NCBI RefSeq assembly: GCF_002929215.1
Contig: NZ_PJII01000004.1
Span: 186,001-250,000, forward strand
Source: Arthrobacter sp. ZGTC412
GTDB taxonomy: Bacteria; Actinomycetota; Actinomycetes; Actinomycetales; Micrococcaceae
DNA: 64,000 nt
Reading direction: 5' to 3'
Both the position numbers and the translations under genes were made by a program. Shown here one piece after another: positions 1-7,578 of this stretch. Each line of letters opens with the position of its first letter. The stretch's first letter is position 1. Below the pieces are notes generated by a model. That model was not told the DNA's origin. It saw nothing but the letters and a program-made list of their open reading frames with translations, and searched no databases.

Positions 1-1
1 T

Positions 2-439
2 TTCTTTCCCGACCCGTGGCACAAGTCCCGCCACCATAAGCGGCGCCTTATCCAGCCGGAATTCGCGGACCTCGCGGCACGCGCGCTCAAACAGGGCGGG
101 CTCTGGCGGATTGCCACTGACTGGTCCAACTACGCGGTCCATGTCCGCGACGTCCTGGCGGTATCGGCAGACTTCGAGAACCTGCACACCGGCGAGCGCC
201 GCGGACCGGAAAGCCCACTGACCCAGGTGTGGCAGTCCGGCGTGGAATCAGTGGTGGGCGGAGCCCCGGTCCGTGAAGGCCGCGCTCCCGTCAGCACAGA
301 ACACACCGGGCCCAACGAGGGCGTGGACGAGACGGGTGGCTGGGCGCCGCGGTTCGAAGGCCGGATCAGGACCAGCTTCGAGGGCAAGGCCCACGAAGCC
401 GGTCGGCTCATTTTCGACCTCTGCTACCGCCGCCGTTAA
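2..439 (+). CDS. trmB: tRNA (guanine-N7-)-methyltransferase, C-terminal part
   Basis: This is the last 145 codons of a gene that begins before the window. TrmB transfers a methyl group from S-adenosylmethionine to N7 of G46 in the variable loop of tRNA. The fragment opens with [16 protein letters not shown], the conserved PDPW-x-K-x-R-H-x-K-R-R block of the family. It continues with ATDWSNYA and ends with the [12 protein letters not shown] signature, in the order expected of TrmB. The stretch between DW and TSFE is longer than in E. coli and rich in Gly, Pro and Glu, which is usual for actinobacteria. The SAM-binding N-terminal half lies outside the window. I see no clear terminator before the next gene. 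Confidence 0.93.
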   Translation, partial: FFPDPWHKSRHHKRRLIQPEFADLAARALKQGGLWRIATDWSNYAVHVRDVLAVSADFENLHTGERRGPESPLTQVWQSGVESVVGGAPVREGRAPVSTEHTGPNEGVDETGGWAPRFEGRIRTSFEGKAHEAGRLIFDLCYRRR

Positions 440-535
440 TTCCAGCGCCATTAGATTCAGCGCGGCCGGCCCCGGCCCGATAATCCCCAGGCCACGCTTC
501 TGCGGCGTAATCCACAAAGTGCTGCTGGATGACTG

Positions 536-1453
536 GTGCCTGCCATCCTGGCGTGGCACGATTGCCCTTGTGCCGGGAGCACGAAACATCAGCGCCTTCG
601 CGCTTGCATTAAGGGAACAGCCATCAAAAGAGAATTACGACAGGCCGCTGGTGCAGCTGAGAACGCCACCAACTCCCGCACCCTGGAACTGCTGGCGAGG
701 GCGGGGTTTGCGGCGAGCGGCATCCTGCATCTGCTGGTGGGCGCCATTGCGATCCGGCTGGCGATGGGCGGTACGGGCAACGCTGATTTCAGCGGCGCGG
801 TAGCTGAGCTCGCCAGCCAGCCGGCGGGACCTTTCCTGTTGTGGGCCAGCTTCGCCGCCTGCGCAGCCCTCGCGCTGTGGCAGACCAGCGATGCCATCTT
901 CGATTACAGCCGGCTGCCCACCAAGGAAAAGGCCGGGAAGAAAGCTAAGGCAGCGGCACAGGCTCTGGTGTTCGCGGGGCTTGCCCTCACGCTGATGTCC
1001 TTCGCGCGGGGCACCGGTTCGGGCGGCGACAACCAGCAGGCGGCGAGCGACCTTACCGCTTCCGTAATGAAAGCTCCGGGCGGTGTGGCGCTGCTGGTCC
1101 TGCTCGGCGTCGGGATTGCCGTCACCGGCGTGGTGTACGGCATCCGCGGCCTGCGGAAATCCTTCGAAAAACATCTGGTGATGCCGGCATCCTCCACAGC
1201 AAGGACCGCCGTCACCGTGCTGGGCGTGGCAGGGTACGTGGCCAAGGGAATTGTGCTGCTGCTGACCGGGCTGCTCATCGCCATAGCCGCCCTGCAGGCG
1301 CATCCTGAGGAGTCCACCGGACTGGACGGCGGGCTTCGTGCGCTCCGGGACCAGCCCTTCGGGGTGTACCTCCTGGCAGCGGTCGGCGTGGGGCTGATCT
1401 GCTACGGCGTCTTTATGATCGTCCGCGCGCGCCTCGCGAAGATGAACCAATAA
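536..1453 (+). CDS. DUF1206 family membrane protein
   Basis: A 305-residue integral membrane protein of unknown function. It shows the DUF1206 plan of three pairs of hydrophobic helices: GFAASGILHLLVGAIAI with the following LLWASFAACAALALW, a middle pair (AQALVFAGLALTLM; VALLVLLGVGIAVTGVVYG), and a last pair (VAGYVAKGIVLLLTGLLIAIA; YLLAAVGVGLICYGVFM). The repeated glycine-rich YxxxGxxxxxxG pattern starts each pair. The GTG at 536 is the only start upstream of the first helix in this frame, and it has a weak ribosome site, so the first 40 or so residues are uncertain. It stands alone between trmB and a convergent anti-sigma gene. Confidence 0.8.
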   Translation: MPAILAWHDCPCAGSTKHQRLRACIKGTAIKRELRQAAGAAENATNSRTLELLARAGFAASGILHLLVGAIAIRLAMGGTGNADFSGAVAELASQPAGPFLLWASFAACAALALWQTSDAIFDYSRLPTKEKAGKKAKAAAQALVFAGLALTLMSFARGTGSGGDNQQAASDLTASVMKAPGGVALLVLLGVGIAVTGVVYGIRGLRKSFEKHLVMPASSTARTAVTVLGVAGYVAKGIVLLLTGLLIAIAALQAHPEESTGLDGGLRALRDQPFGVYLLAAVGVGLICYGVFMIVRARLAKMNQ

Positions 1454-1491
1454 ACCGCCCGCTCCCGCGCCACCAGACCGGTGTCGTCGGG

Positions 1492-1521
1492 CCAGTGCCG
1501 GCCCAGTGCCGGCCCAGTGCC
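1492..1521. repeat. 11-bp tandem repeat, 2.7 copies
   Basis: The unit CCAGTGCCGGC repeats without interruption between two convergent genes. It lies in the 86-bp gap after the DUF1206 stop codon and before the anti-sigma stop codon. No T-tract follows it. It may be a slippage-prone tract or part of a poor terminator. Confidence 0.6.
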
Positions 1522-1539
1522 TCGAGTAAGCCCCGAGCG

Positions 1540-2208
1540 CTAAGGGACGGTGATCACCGCGACGGCCTGCTGCGTGCCGTCCCGCAGTTCCACGCTCGAG
1601 ATACTGGTCAGCTGGATGGGCGTGGCTCCGGTAACCCTGACCCTGCCGCTCGGCGTGGCCGTCCAGGCGCAGGCGCGGTCCTCTCCGCCGGCGCGGTCCC
1701 GCACCCACAGCGACAACGTCCCGTCGGAGGGGAGGCTGCTGCCGTTCACGGCCAGCTCGGTTCCCCAGTTCTTCCGGGCCAGGTCGATGCTGAACTGCAG
1801 GCCGCCTCCGGACTGTACTGAATATGTGGCGTCCGGCTGCGCGGGCCGGTTCAGGAGCGGACCCACGGCCATCCCCACGGCGAGGCACGCTGCGGCGACC
1901 GCGCCTACCAGGGCCGCCCACCGCCGTCGTGCCTTACGACGGCGGTGCGCCAGTTCGGAGAGAAGGTGCACCGGGGCTCCGGCTGGAGGGGCGGGCGGCG
2001 CACCCAATCCAGCCGGAACGACTGTAAGCGCCACGGCGTCCGGCACCGGAAGGGCGTCCAGCAGCGCAGGCAGTTTCTCAAGGCGGGCAAGCTCGTCCCG
2101 GCACCTCCGGCAACCATGCAGGTGTGATTCAAACCTCTCCATGTCCTCGGCGGCGAGTCCGCCCAAGAGGTACGCGCCCAGCAACTGGTGCTGCTCGGAA
2201 GCGTTCAC
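1540..2208 (-). CDS. Anti-sigma factor, zinc-finger (ZAS) and RskA-like type
   Basis: A 222-residue membrane protein that should hold the ECF sigma factor encoded just upstream. The N-terminus carries a ZAS-type zinc motif, with H29-x3-C33-x2-C36 and His7 as a possible fourth ligand. One transmembrane helix lies at about 97-118 (WAALVGAVAAACLAVGMAVG). The external C-terminal domain resembles the RskA (anti-sigma-K) fold, with the sequence LWVRDRAGG and repeated short strands. The ATG overlaps the last codon of the sigma gene by 4 bp (ATGA), so translation is coupled. Signal-dependent cleavage of the outer domain would release the sigma factor; that step is known for the family and inferred here. 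Confidence 0.85.
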   Translation of the reverse strand: MNASEQHQLLGAYLLGGLAAEDMERFESHLHGCRRCRDELARLEKLPALLDALPVPDAVALTVVPAGLGAPPAPPAGAPVHLLSELAHRRRKARRRWAALVGAVAAACLAVGMAVGPLLNRPAQPDATYSVQSGGGLQFSIDLARKNWGTELAVNGSSLPSDGTLSLWVRDRAGGEDRACAWTATPSGRVRVTGATPIQLTSISSVELRDGTQQAVAVITVP

Positions 2209-2705
2209 CGTTCCACCCCCATCTCGTCCAGAATGGTCCGCAACGCCCGCACAGCGTAATAGGCACGGGACTTCACCGTTCCGCTCGGCACGTTCAACTG
2301 CACCGCTGCCTCATTCACGGTGAACCGCCGGTAGTGCAGGGCCACCAGCACGTCCCGGTGCTCGGAGCTGAGGCGGAGCAGCGCTTCCTCCATCAGCACC
2401 CTGTTGAGCAGCTCATCCACGCGTTCCACCGCCCCTGCACTGTCGGCAAGGCCGTCATCCAAAGTCTCAACCGGGCGGCGCTGGGCCCGGCGGTAGTTGT
2501 CGATCATGATGTTCCTGGCTGTCCGGAAGAGATAGCTCCGGAGGCTTCCGGTGACCTCCGGCGCGTGCTGCCATACGCGGAGCACGGTTTCCTGGACCAC
2601 GTCCTCGGCCAGTTGCGGATCTCTGGAGGCGCTGAGCACAAAGCGGCGGAGGGCCGGGCCGTGTTCACGGTAAATGGACTCCACTACGTCCTCGTCCATC
2701 GGCAT
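2205..2705 (-). CDS. ECF sigma-70 factor (SigK/SigL-like)
   Basis: A 166-residue sigma factor with only regions 2 and 4. Region 2 includes the core-binding DVVQETVLRVWQHA segment and the -10-reading ARNIMIDNYRR segment. Region 4 includes LPSEHRDV-type LSSEHRDVLVALHYRRFTV and the helix-turn-helix VPSGTVKSRAYYAVRAL. The ATG at 2705 has an AGGAGG ribosome site 7 bp upstream. It forms an operon with the overlapping anti-sigma gene and is divergent from a lipoprotein gene. The shared intergenic region holds mirror-image ECF-type promoters, so this sigma factor probably activates both its own operon and the lipoprotein. The exact ECF subgroup cannot be fixed by eye. Confidence 0.9.
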   Translation of the reverse strand: MPMDEDVVESIYREHGPALRRFVLSASRDPQLAEDVVQETVLRVWQHAPEVTGSLRSYLFRTARNIMIDNYRRAQRRPVETLDDGLADSAGAVERVDELLNRVLMEEALLRLSSEHRDVLVALHYRRFTVNEAAVQLNVPSGTVKSRAYYAVRALRTILDEMGVER

Positions 2706-2766
2706 TACAGGACCTCCTGTCCCGGCCTGCAGTACGGCTCACCTCCGTACTGCTTCCGGCTATTAC

Positions 2767-2820
2767 GACGCCCGCAGCCGGAATTTGGTTCATTTGAACC
2801 ATTCTTCACCCGGAAGCGTC
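2767..2820. promoter_or_regulatory. Mirror-image divergent ECF promoters
   Basis: Rightward, TGAACC (2795-2800) is followed after 16 bp by CGTC (2817-2820). Leftward, the same TGAACC (complement of GGTTCA 2787-2792) is followed after 16 bp by CGTC (complement of GACG 2767-2770). The two -35 boxes stand back to back, 2 bp apart. The AAC -35 core with a CGTC -10 is the usual ECF promoter form. The rightward copy lies 52 bp before the lipoprotein ATG and the leftward one 61 bp before the sigma-factor ATG. Confidence 0.75.
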
Positions 2821-2872
2821 GTAGTCGTTAGCGTCCGGCATCGACGCCGGGCACGAGCCAAGGAGCAAACCT

Positions 2873-3412
2873 ATGAAAAAGCATGTGGGAACAGGCCTTA
2901 CAATTCTCGCCCTGGCGGCGGCCCTGGCCGGGTGCGCCGGCGGCAGCGGAACCACCCCCGCAGCCAGCACCCCCGCGGCAACCACTGCCGCTCCCGCCAC
3001 CTCCTCGGCCGCTCCCAATGCCACGTCCTCAGCGTCAACTGCAGCCGCCGGAGTCGACCTTATGATCGCTTCCTCCAGCCTCGGGGACATTGTGGTGGAT
3101 TCCAAGGGGATGAGCCTCTACTACTTCACCAAGGATGTGAAGGATTCCGGAACCAGTGCCTGCACGGAGGGGTGCCTGACCGCGTGGCCGCCGCTCCTCA
3201 CCACATCGGACGAGCCCAAGGTTGAAGGGGTAACCGGGACTGTAGGCACCATCACGACGCCGGAGGGTGCAAAGCAAGTGACCCTCAACGGCATGCCGCT
3301 GTACTACTTCGCCAAGGACACAAAGGCCGGTGACATCCTCGGCCAAGGCGTCAACGACGTCTGGTACCTTGCGGATCCGGCCGGCGAAATGATCAAGACG
3401 GCGGCCAAATAA
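2873..3412 (+). CDS. Lipoprotein with two secreted-repeat (COG4315 / PF03640) units
   Basis: A 179-residue surface lipoprotein of unknown function. A signal peptide ends in the lipobox LAGC with lipidated Cys21, followed by an Ala/Thr/Ser linker to about residue 60. Two PF03640-type repeats follow: SKGMSLYYFTKDVKDSG with SACTEGCLTAWPPLL, and LNGMPLYYFAKDTKAGD ending in NDVWYLADP. The Cys pair in the first repeat (CTEGC) is typical. The AAGGAG at 2860-2865 sets the ATG start. The gene is divergent from the ECF sigma gene and has its own copy of the same promoter, so it is the most likely direct target of that sigma factor. Homologues are often annotated only as secreted repeat proteins. Confidence 0.85.
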   Translation: MKKHVGTGLTILALAAALAGCAGGSGTTPAASTPAATTAAPATSSAAPNATSSASTAAAGVDLMIASSSLGDIVVDSKGMSLYYFTKDVKDSGTSACTEGCLTAWPPLLTTSDEPKVEGVTGTVGTITTPEGAKQVTLNGMPLYYFAKDTKAGDILGQGVNDVWYLADPAGEMIKTAAK

Positions 3413-3452
3413 ATAAAGGACCTGGGGGACGGTGAGCCGGGTGCCGGCGCCG

Positions 3453-4181
3453 TCACGGGAGCGGAACTGCCGGCAGCGTCGCCGGCAAGGGAACCCGTGA
3501 GGGAACCGGCACTTCCGGCGATCCGCCCAGTCCATCGGCGATGTGCCCGGGAACAACCCCGGGCAGGGTCTCTGAAGCGGGGACTTCCCCGGGCTTACCC
3601 GGGGAAGTTGGCTGGCGTGTGGCGGGCCTTTCGCCCGGGCCGTCCGACTGCGGACCTGCCGTCGGCTGCGTGGCCGCGGCAGGGTCTGCCGGTATCGATG
3701 TCGGGTCGCCGACGGTTGGAGCGCCGGCGGGCGCGGTCCCGGCTGGGGCGGTGGGCAGAGGCGCCGCGGGCTGTTCGGCCTGATCGTCCGCAGGTGCGCC
3801 GCCGGGACCGGTGATAAAGGAAGTGGCCGCCCGGTTGAGCTGACCAAATGATTCCCGGATGCCCTGGTCGGATGCGGCGGCAACAGCACCGCCGGCGCTC
3901 AGGGAAACCGCCACGGACAAGGCCGTGAGCGTGGCCCGGCGTTTGGCCCTGCGGCGGGCAGCCAGCTCGTCAGCAGGACCTGCTGAGGGTTCGACGGCGG
4001 CCAGGGTTCCGTTTGCTCCGGCCATCAGGGCAAGCAGTTCAGCTGTTGGTTCCGGCGCAACAGAACCCAAGGCACGGAGTTCCAGAAGGACGGGGCGGAG
4101 CTGGGTGTCCCCGTCGAGGTCAGCCTCCAACAGCAGCTGGTCAACGGGCCCGTCACGGCGGGATCCTGCGGTGTCACTCAT
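3453..4181 (-). CDS. Probable anti-sigma factor, RsdA-like membrane protein
   Basis: A 242-residue protein encoded directly after an ECF sigma gene and overlapping it by 8 bp. Residues 1-80 form a charged cytosolic part, but I see no CxxC zinc motif. A hydrophobic stretch at about 84-104 (LTALSVAVSLSAGGAVAAA) follows a basic run (RRRAKRR). The outer part, from about 120, is low-complexity Pro/Ala/Thr/Gly. Position and topology support an anti-sigma role of the kind RsdA plays for mycobacterial SigD. There is no sequence signature strong enough to prove this by eye. Confidence 0.6.
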   Translation of the reverse strand: MSDTAGSRRDGPVDQLLLEADLDGDTQLRPVLLELRALGSVAPEPTAELLALMAGANGTLAAVEPSAGPADELAARRRAKRRATLTALSVAVSLSAGGAVAAASDQGIRESFGQLNRAATSFITGPGGAPADDQAEQPAAPLPTAPAGTAPAGAPTVGDPTSIPADPAAATQPTAGPQSDGPGERPATRQPTSPGKPGEVPASETLPGVVPGHIADGLGGSPEVPVPSRVPLPATLPAVPLP

Positions 4182-4752
4182 TGTTTGCCTGGTTTCTTTT
4201 GAGCGTCTGTGCCTTGAGATTTTGAAGGGCCCTGCGCTGGAGCTGCTTGACCGCCCCTTCGCTTTTGCCCATGATTCCGGCCACCTGTTCTATGGAAAGG
4301 TCGGCCACCACCCGCAGGGCCAGCACTTCCTGGTGTTCGTCGCTGAGCCCGTCCAGCAGGGCGGCAGCAGCGCCGTTCAGCTCCACCGCGCAGTGCTCTG
4401 CCGAAGGGGTGCTCCGGCTGTCCTCCTGTGGGTCGTAAGGAGTCAGCTGTGGCCTGCGTTCCAGCCGCCGATAGTGGTCAACCATCCGGGCGTGGGCGAT
4501 GGAAAACAGCAATGATTTGGCCCCCTGCAGCCCTCCGGTGAGGCCGCTGATTTTCGGGAAGAACGCCAGGAACACGTCTTGGGTCACTGCTTCGGGATCG
4601 TCGACGCCCCGTGCCTTGAGGTAACCCAGCACTGGACCTGCAAAGGACCGGTAGGCGACGCCGAACAGCGCGGCCGGGTCGGTTCCGGCTGCGTCGTCGA
4701 ATATGTCGATCTCTTCTTGGGCCAAAGTGTCTAGCACCGGCGGCTCCTCCAT
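4174..4752 (-). CDS. ECF sigma-70 factor (second, SigD-like)
   Basis: A 192-residue sigma factor in the chosen form. Region 2 is seen in EAVTQDVFLAFFPKI and IAHARMVDHYRRLERRP, and region 4 in LSDEHQEVLALRVVADLSIEQVAGIMGKSEGAVKQLQRRAL. The ATG at 4752 was taken as start because the TTG five codons upstream (4767) has no better ribosome site; neither start has a strong one. The stop codon overlaps the following anti-sigma-like gene. The ADLSIEQVA-GKSEGAVKQLQ style of region 4 recalls mycobacterial SigD. A secreted Ala-rich protein is encoded on the same strand just upstream and may be a target. Confidence 0.88.
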   Translation of the reverse strand: MEEPPVLDTLAQEEIDIFDDAAGTDPAALFGVAYRSFAGPVLGYLKARGVDDPEAVTQDVFLAFFPKISGLTGGLQGAKSLLFSIAHARMVDHYRRLERRPQLTPYDPQEDSRSTPSAEHCAVELNGAAAALLDGLSDEHQEVLALRVVADLSIEQVAGIMGKSEGAVKQLQRRALQNLKAQTLKRNQANNE

Positions 4753-4920
4753 CCCGGAACAAGGCAATGCCCATCCCGGTTTACGGTGCGGGCTGCGGGT
4801 CCTGCGCTTCTTCCCCCCGCTGCCTGACGGCAGGTGTTACCGGGCCGAATTCCCGGACCGGCCTCCCATAGGGCGGCGATCTTCCTGAAGGATGATGTCC
4901 TCAAGGGTCAGGATTGCCCT

Positions 4921-4956
4921 ACTGCGGGAAACGGACTTCTTGCCGTTTCCCGCAGT
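4921..4956. terminator. Strong hairpin after the Ala-rich protein gene
   Basis: A perfect 14-bp inverted repeat, ACTGCGGGAAACGG and CCGTTTCCCGCAGT, encloses an 8-nt loop. It begins 20 bp downstream of the stop codon of the leftward gene at 4976. No T-run follows, so it may act as a factor-assisted terminator or as a 3' end stabiliser. Confidence 0.65.
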
Positions 4957-4975
4957 ACACACTAGCTAACGCCGC

Positions 4976-5686
4976 TTAGCGGACCGAAACGGACGGGGCG
5001 TCCACAGCTGCACTGCCTCCGTCGACGGAAGCAGCCGGGACTTCGGGAACGGCAGGTACAGCGGGAACTGCCGGCTCGCCCTCGATACCCGGAACAGCGG
5101 GGACGGCCGGAACAGCGGGGATGGCCGGAACGGCAGGAAGCTCGGGGCGCCCGACCTCAACAGCGGCTGAGCCCGTGGCTGCGGCGCTTGCCTCTGCGGC
5201 AACGGCGGCCTGGTTTACGACGTCGGCGCAGAAGCTTTCGACGTTCGCTTCACCCTGTGCAGCAAGGGCCAGCGAGGAGAAGCCCTCGGAGGAAGCGTTC
5301 AGGCCGCCATTGGCGAAAGCGGTGCAAAGGCCGATGGCCGCTGCGCCGGCTGCATCGACGGCCGTGCCTGCAGCAGCGGAGGCGGAGCCCTGGGCAGCGA
5401 CGCTGTCCTCCGAAATTGCGGCGGTTCCTGCGGCTTCTGCTCCAGCGTCAGCGGAGGCGACCGTGCTGGCATCCACAGCGGTGTCAGCTACTGACTGCGT
5501 GTCAGCGGCTGCTTCTCCAACGAGTTCCGGGGCCGGTGCACCGAAGAGATCGTGGGCGCTTTGCTGTGCTTCGGCGGGGAGGACGCCGGAAACAGCAGCG
5601 GCGCCGGTTCCGCCGACGGCCAGGGTTCCGGCAGCGAGTACTCCGGCGGCGATCTTGCTGGTGGCGAGAACGGTGAACAACGACAT
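4976..5686 (-). CDS. Exported Ala/Pro/Val-rich protein, unknown function
   Basis: A 236-residue low-complexity protein that I do not recognise beyond being typical of Arthrobacter relatives. It starts MSLFTVLATSKIAAG, with a hydrophobic stretch at about 10-33 that acts as signal or anchor. The middle is Ala-rich and acidic. A short conserved-looking block, IGLCTAFANGGLNASSEGF followed by FCADVVN, holds the only two Cys. The C-terminal third is a run of PAVPAIPAVPAVP-type repeats. The ATG at 5686 follows a GGAG ribosome site; an in-frame start 4 codons upstream lacks one. It lies upstream of the second ECF sigma pair on the same strand, and a SigD-like promoter candidate lies ahead of it. Confidence 0.65.
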   Translation of the reverse strand: MSLFTVLATSKIAAGVLAAGTLAVGGTGAAAVSGVLPAEAQQSAHDLFGAPAPELVGEAAADTQSVADTAVDASTVASADAGAEAAGTAAISEDSVAAQGSASAAAGTAVDAAGAAAIGLCTAFANGGLNASSEGFSSLALAAQGEANVESFCADVVNQAAVAAEASAAATGSAAVEVGRPELPAVPAIPAVPAVPAVPGIEGEPAVPAVPAVPEVPAASVDGGSAAVDAPSVSVR

Positions 5687-5751
5687 AAGACACTCCAAAA
5701 CCTAGACAACACGTCTGATTCGGTCCGTCGGGCGGACCCATCACCTCCTAC

Positions 5752-5777
5752 ATCGCGTGGGACGCCGGAAAGGTTAC
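5752..5777 (-). promoter_or_regulatory. Candidate SigD-like ECF promoter
   Basis: On the minus strand GTAACC (5777-5772) is followed after 16 bp by CGAT (5755-5752). From memory, mycobacterial SigD promoters have a GTAAC-type -35 and a CGAT -10. The site lies 66 bp ahead of the Ala-rich protein start. A GGTCCG/CGGACC inverted repeat (5722-5738) sits between it and the gene. Confidence 0.35.
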
Positions 5778-5817
5778 GGGTGCGCGGAATCTTTTTTCAC
5801 GGCGCTACGATCGATGC

Positions 5818-6411
5818 ATGCCTGCCATCCCGGAGTCCACAAAAAAGCCGAACACCTGGCAATCGATGGTGGACAGCAACAAAGCCCTGCTTGTCAGGAA
5901 GACCGGCGAGGACACGGCGTACTGGGTTGGGAAGGCGCGCGCCGCAGGAATCAAAAACGACGGCGAGCTCCGCACCTGGATGCGGGACACCTTCGGGGTG
6001 ACGGGGTACGCCCAGTACGCGGTGTCATGGGAAATGTTCGGCTACCCGGACTTTATGCTGCGTGACGCCGACGAGCTGATCAACGGGCAGTACGCCAACC
6101 ACCCGCACTTGAGGCCCATCGCGGATGCCATCCTGGCCTGGGCGTCCGCTACCGAGGGAGTGGAGATCCAGATGCGGAAGGGCTACGTGTCCCTCCACAG
6201 CCCCCGGCGGAAGTTCGCCCAGGTCACCCGGACCACCAACACCGCGGTGGACGTGACGCTCAGGCTCGACACCCCTGCTGCGGGCCGGATCGAATCCGTC
6301 AAGACCCGGCCTGACGACCCTTTTACCCGCCGGGTGCGCCTGACCTCAACCGAACACGTGGACGACGGGCTGCTGGAAATTCTTGCGCTGGCCCTGGAGC
6401 AGAACAGCTAA
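5818..6411 (+). CDS. DUF4287 / DUF5655 domain protein
   Basis: A 197-residue soluble protein without known activity. The first 65 residues fit DUF4287 (TGEDTAYWVGKARAAGI, then LRTWMRDTFGVTGYAQYAV). The second half fits DUF5655, with VEIQMRKGYVSLHSPRRKFAQVTRT and a final DDGLLEIL segment. The two domains often occur together in actinobacteria. The ATG at 5818 is close to the -10-like region and has only a weak ribosome site, so the transcript may be nearly leaderless. It stands alone, convergent with the next gene across a GC-rich hairpin. Confidence 0.75.
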   Translation: MPAIPESTKKPNTWQSMVDSNKALLVRKTGEDTAYWVGKARAAGIKNDGELRTWMRDTFGVTGYAQYAVSWEMFGYPDFMLRDADELINGQYANHPHLRPIADAILAWASATEGVEIQMRKGYVSLHSPRRKFAQVTRTTNTAVDVTLRLDTPAAGRIESVKTRPDDPFTRRVRLTSTEHVDDGLLEILALALEQNS

Positions 6412-6461
6412 GGACGCAGAACAGAACAGCGCTCAGCGGCTGACAGCGCTGGACCGGCGGG

Positions 6462-6487
6462 GGGGGCGCCCCGTTGCGGGCGCCCCC
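6462..6487. terminator. Bidirectional GC-rich hairpin
   Basis: A perfect 10-bp stem, GGGGGCGCCC and GGGCGCCCCC, has a 6-nt loop. It lies between the stop codons of two convergent genes (6411 and 6497), which fits a shared terminator. Confidence 0.7.
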
Positions 6488-6496
6488 GTTGAGGTC

Positions 6497-7348
6497 TCAG
6501 GCGTCGGCCAGCTCGGAGTCGGCTTCCTCGAACTCCACGGCAGCGACGATCTCCTGGGTTTCGGGGTTGATCATAAAGGCCTCGCCGTCCTCCTCGACCA
6601 TCAGGAAGTCGCCGTGGTCGGTGGAGAAGTGCCAGGCCAGGGTCTTCTCGCCGTCGTGCAGGTAGTTGGGGTCGCCCATGGTGATCTTGAGCAGCCCGTA
6701 CCCTGCGATGCTGCAGAGTTCGCGGATGATGATTTCGAAGTCAGGGGCATCCTCGAGGGCCTCGGCGTCGGCCTGCGCCTGGCGCTCCGGCAGGTCCGGG
6801 ATCTGGGCCACGAGCCGCTCGATGCATGCGCCGATTTCCTCGTCGTCCAGCACCAGCAGCTCGGCCTGGCCGCGCAGCCAGGCGGCGTTGAGTGCGGTGA
6901 TGTTCTCGCTCTCCAGCAGCTCCTCGAACTCGCCGTCGAGCTCCTCCATCCGGAGGACTCCGTCGGGGGTGTCCTCGGAGTCATCCAGGCCGCCGTCGAG
7001 GTAATGCTCTTCGTCTTCTTCGGACAGGTCATCGAATGCTTCGACGGACCGGTTGAAGAGGTCCAAGTGCGTAGTGGCGCCCATTCCCGCCATGCCTTCG
7101 CGGATCAGCGTGTCCGTCTCAGACCTGTCGACGGCGGTAAAGACGTACTGCGCGAAGCCACCTTCGAGTGCCTGGGTGAGGTAAAAGTCCACGTAGTAGC
7201 TGCGCACGGCGACGGGCGACATCTCTTCGGTGCGGAGCAGGGCAGTATGCATGGCATCCACGACGCTAACGTTGGCCTCTACGACGTCCTCGTCGCTGGA
7301 ATCAATGCTGCTGCTGGTCAAAACGACAGGCTGCTGGCTGGTGATCAT
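6497..7348 (-). CDS. DMP19 (DUF4375) family acidic protein
   Basis: A 283-residue, very acidic protein. Residues about 35-85 fit the DMP19 / DUF4375 motif (RSYYVDFYLTQALEGGFAQYVF). The rest holds Asp/Glu runs (DLSEEDEEHYLDGGLDDSED) and a final block with the sequence KTLAWHFSTDHGDFLMVEEDGEAF. Neisseria DMP19 is a DNA mimic that binds a transcription factor; the acidity here fits such a role, but the target is unknown. The ATG at 7348 was chosen over the GTG 4 codons upstream because GTGAGGA sits 7 bp before it. The gene is divergent from a large SNF2 helicase gene, with 230 bp between them. Confidence 0.7.
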   Translation of the reverse strand: MITSQQPVVLTSSSIDSSDEDVVEANVSVVDAMHTALLRTEEMSPVAVRSYYVDFYLTQALEGGFAQYVFTAVDRSETDTLIREGMAGMGATTHLDLFNRSVEAFDDLSEEDEEHYLDGGLDDSEDTPDGVLRMEELDGEFEELLESENITALNAAWLRGQAELLVLDDEEIGACIERLVAQIPDLPERQAQADAEALEDAPDFEIIIRELCSIAGYGLLKITMGDPNYLHDGEKTLAWHFSTDHGDFLMVEEDGEAFMINPETQEIVAAVEFEEADSELADA

Positions 7349-7578
7349 GGCAATCCTCACTGCTGTAAGCGGGTGGTGCTCGAACGGTTTTCACGCTACG
7401 TGGGCCGGGTACCACCAGCGTTGAGGGGGAAGTGAACGTCCGGCGAAAATTGTGGGGCCAGTTGTCCCTGCCTGGGGATTCGACGGCGGCACGCCCTCCC
7501 CCGCGGGCGAACTAAGATGGATCAGATAACCAACCACCGGCCCGGCCCCACCGTGGCCTGCTGAAAGTAGCGCGCACC

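Noticed and set aside
635-1921. A 428-codon leftward frame over the DUF1206 and anti-sigma genes
   Set aside because: Arg/Gly-rich translation typical of a wrong frame in GC-rich DNA.
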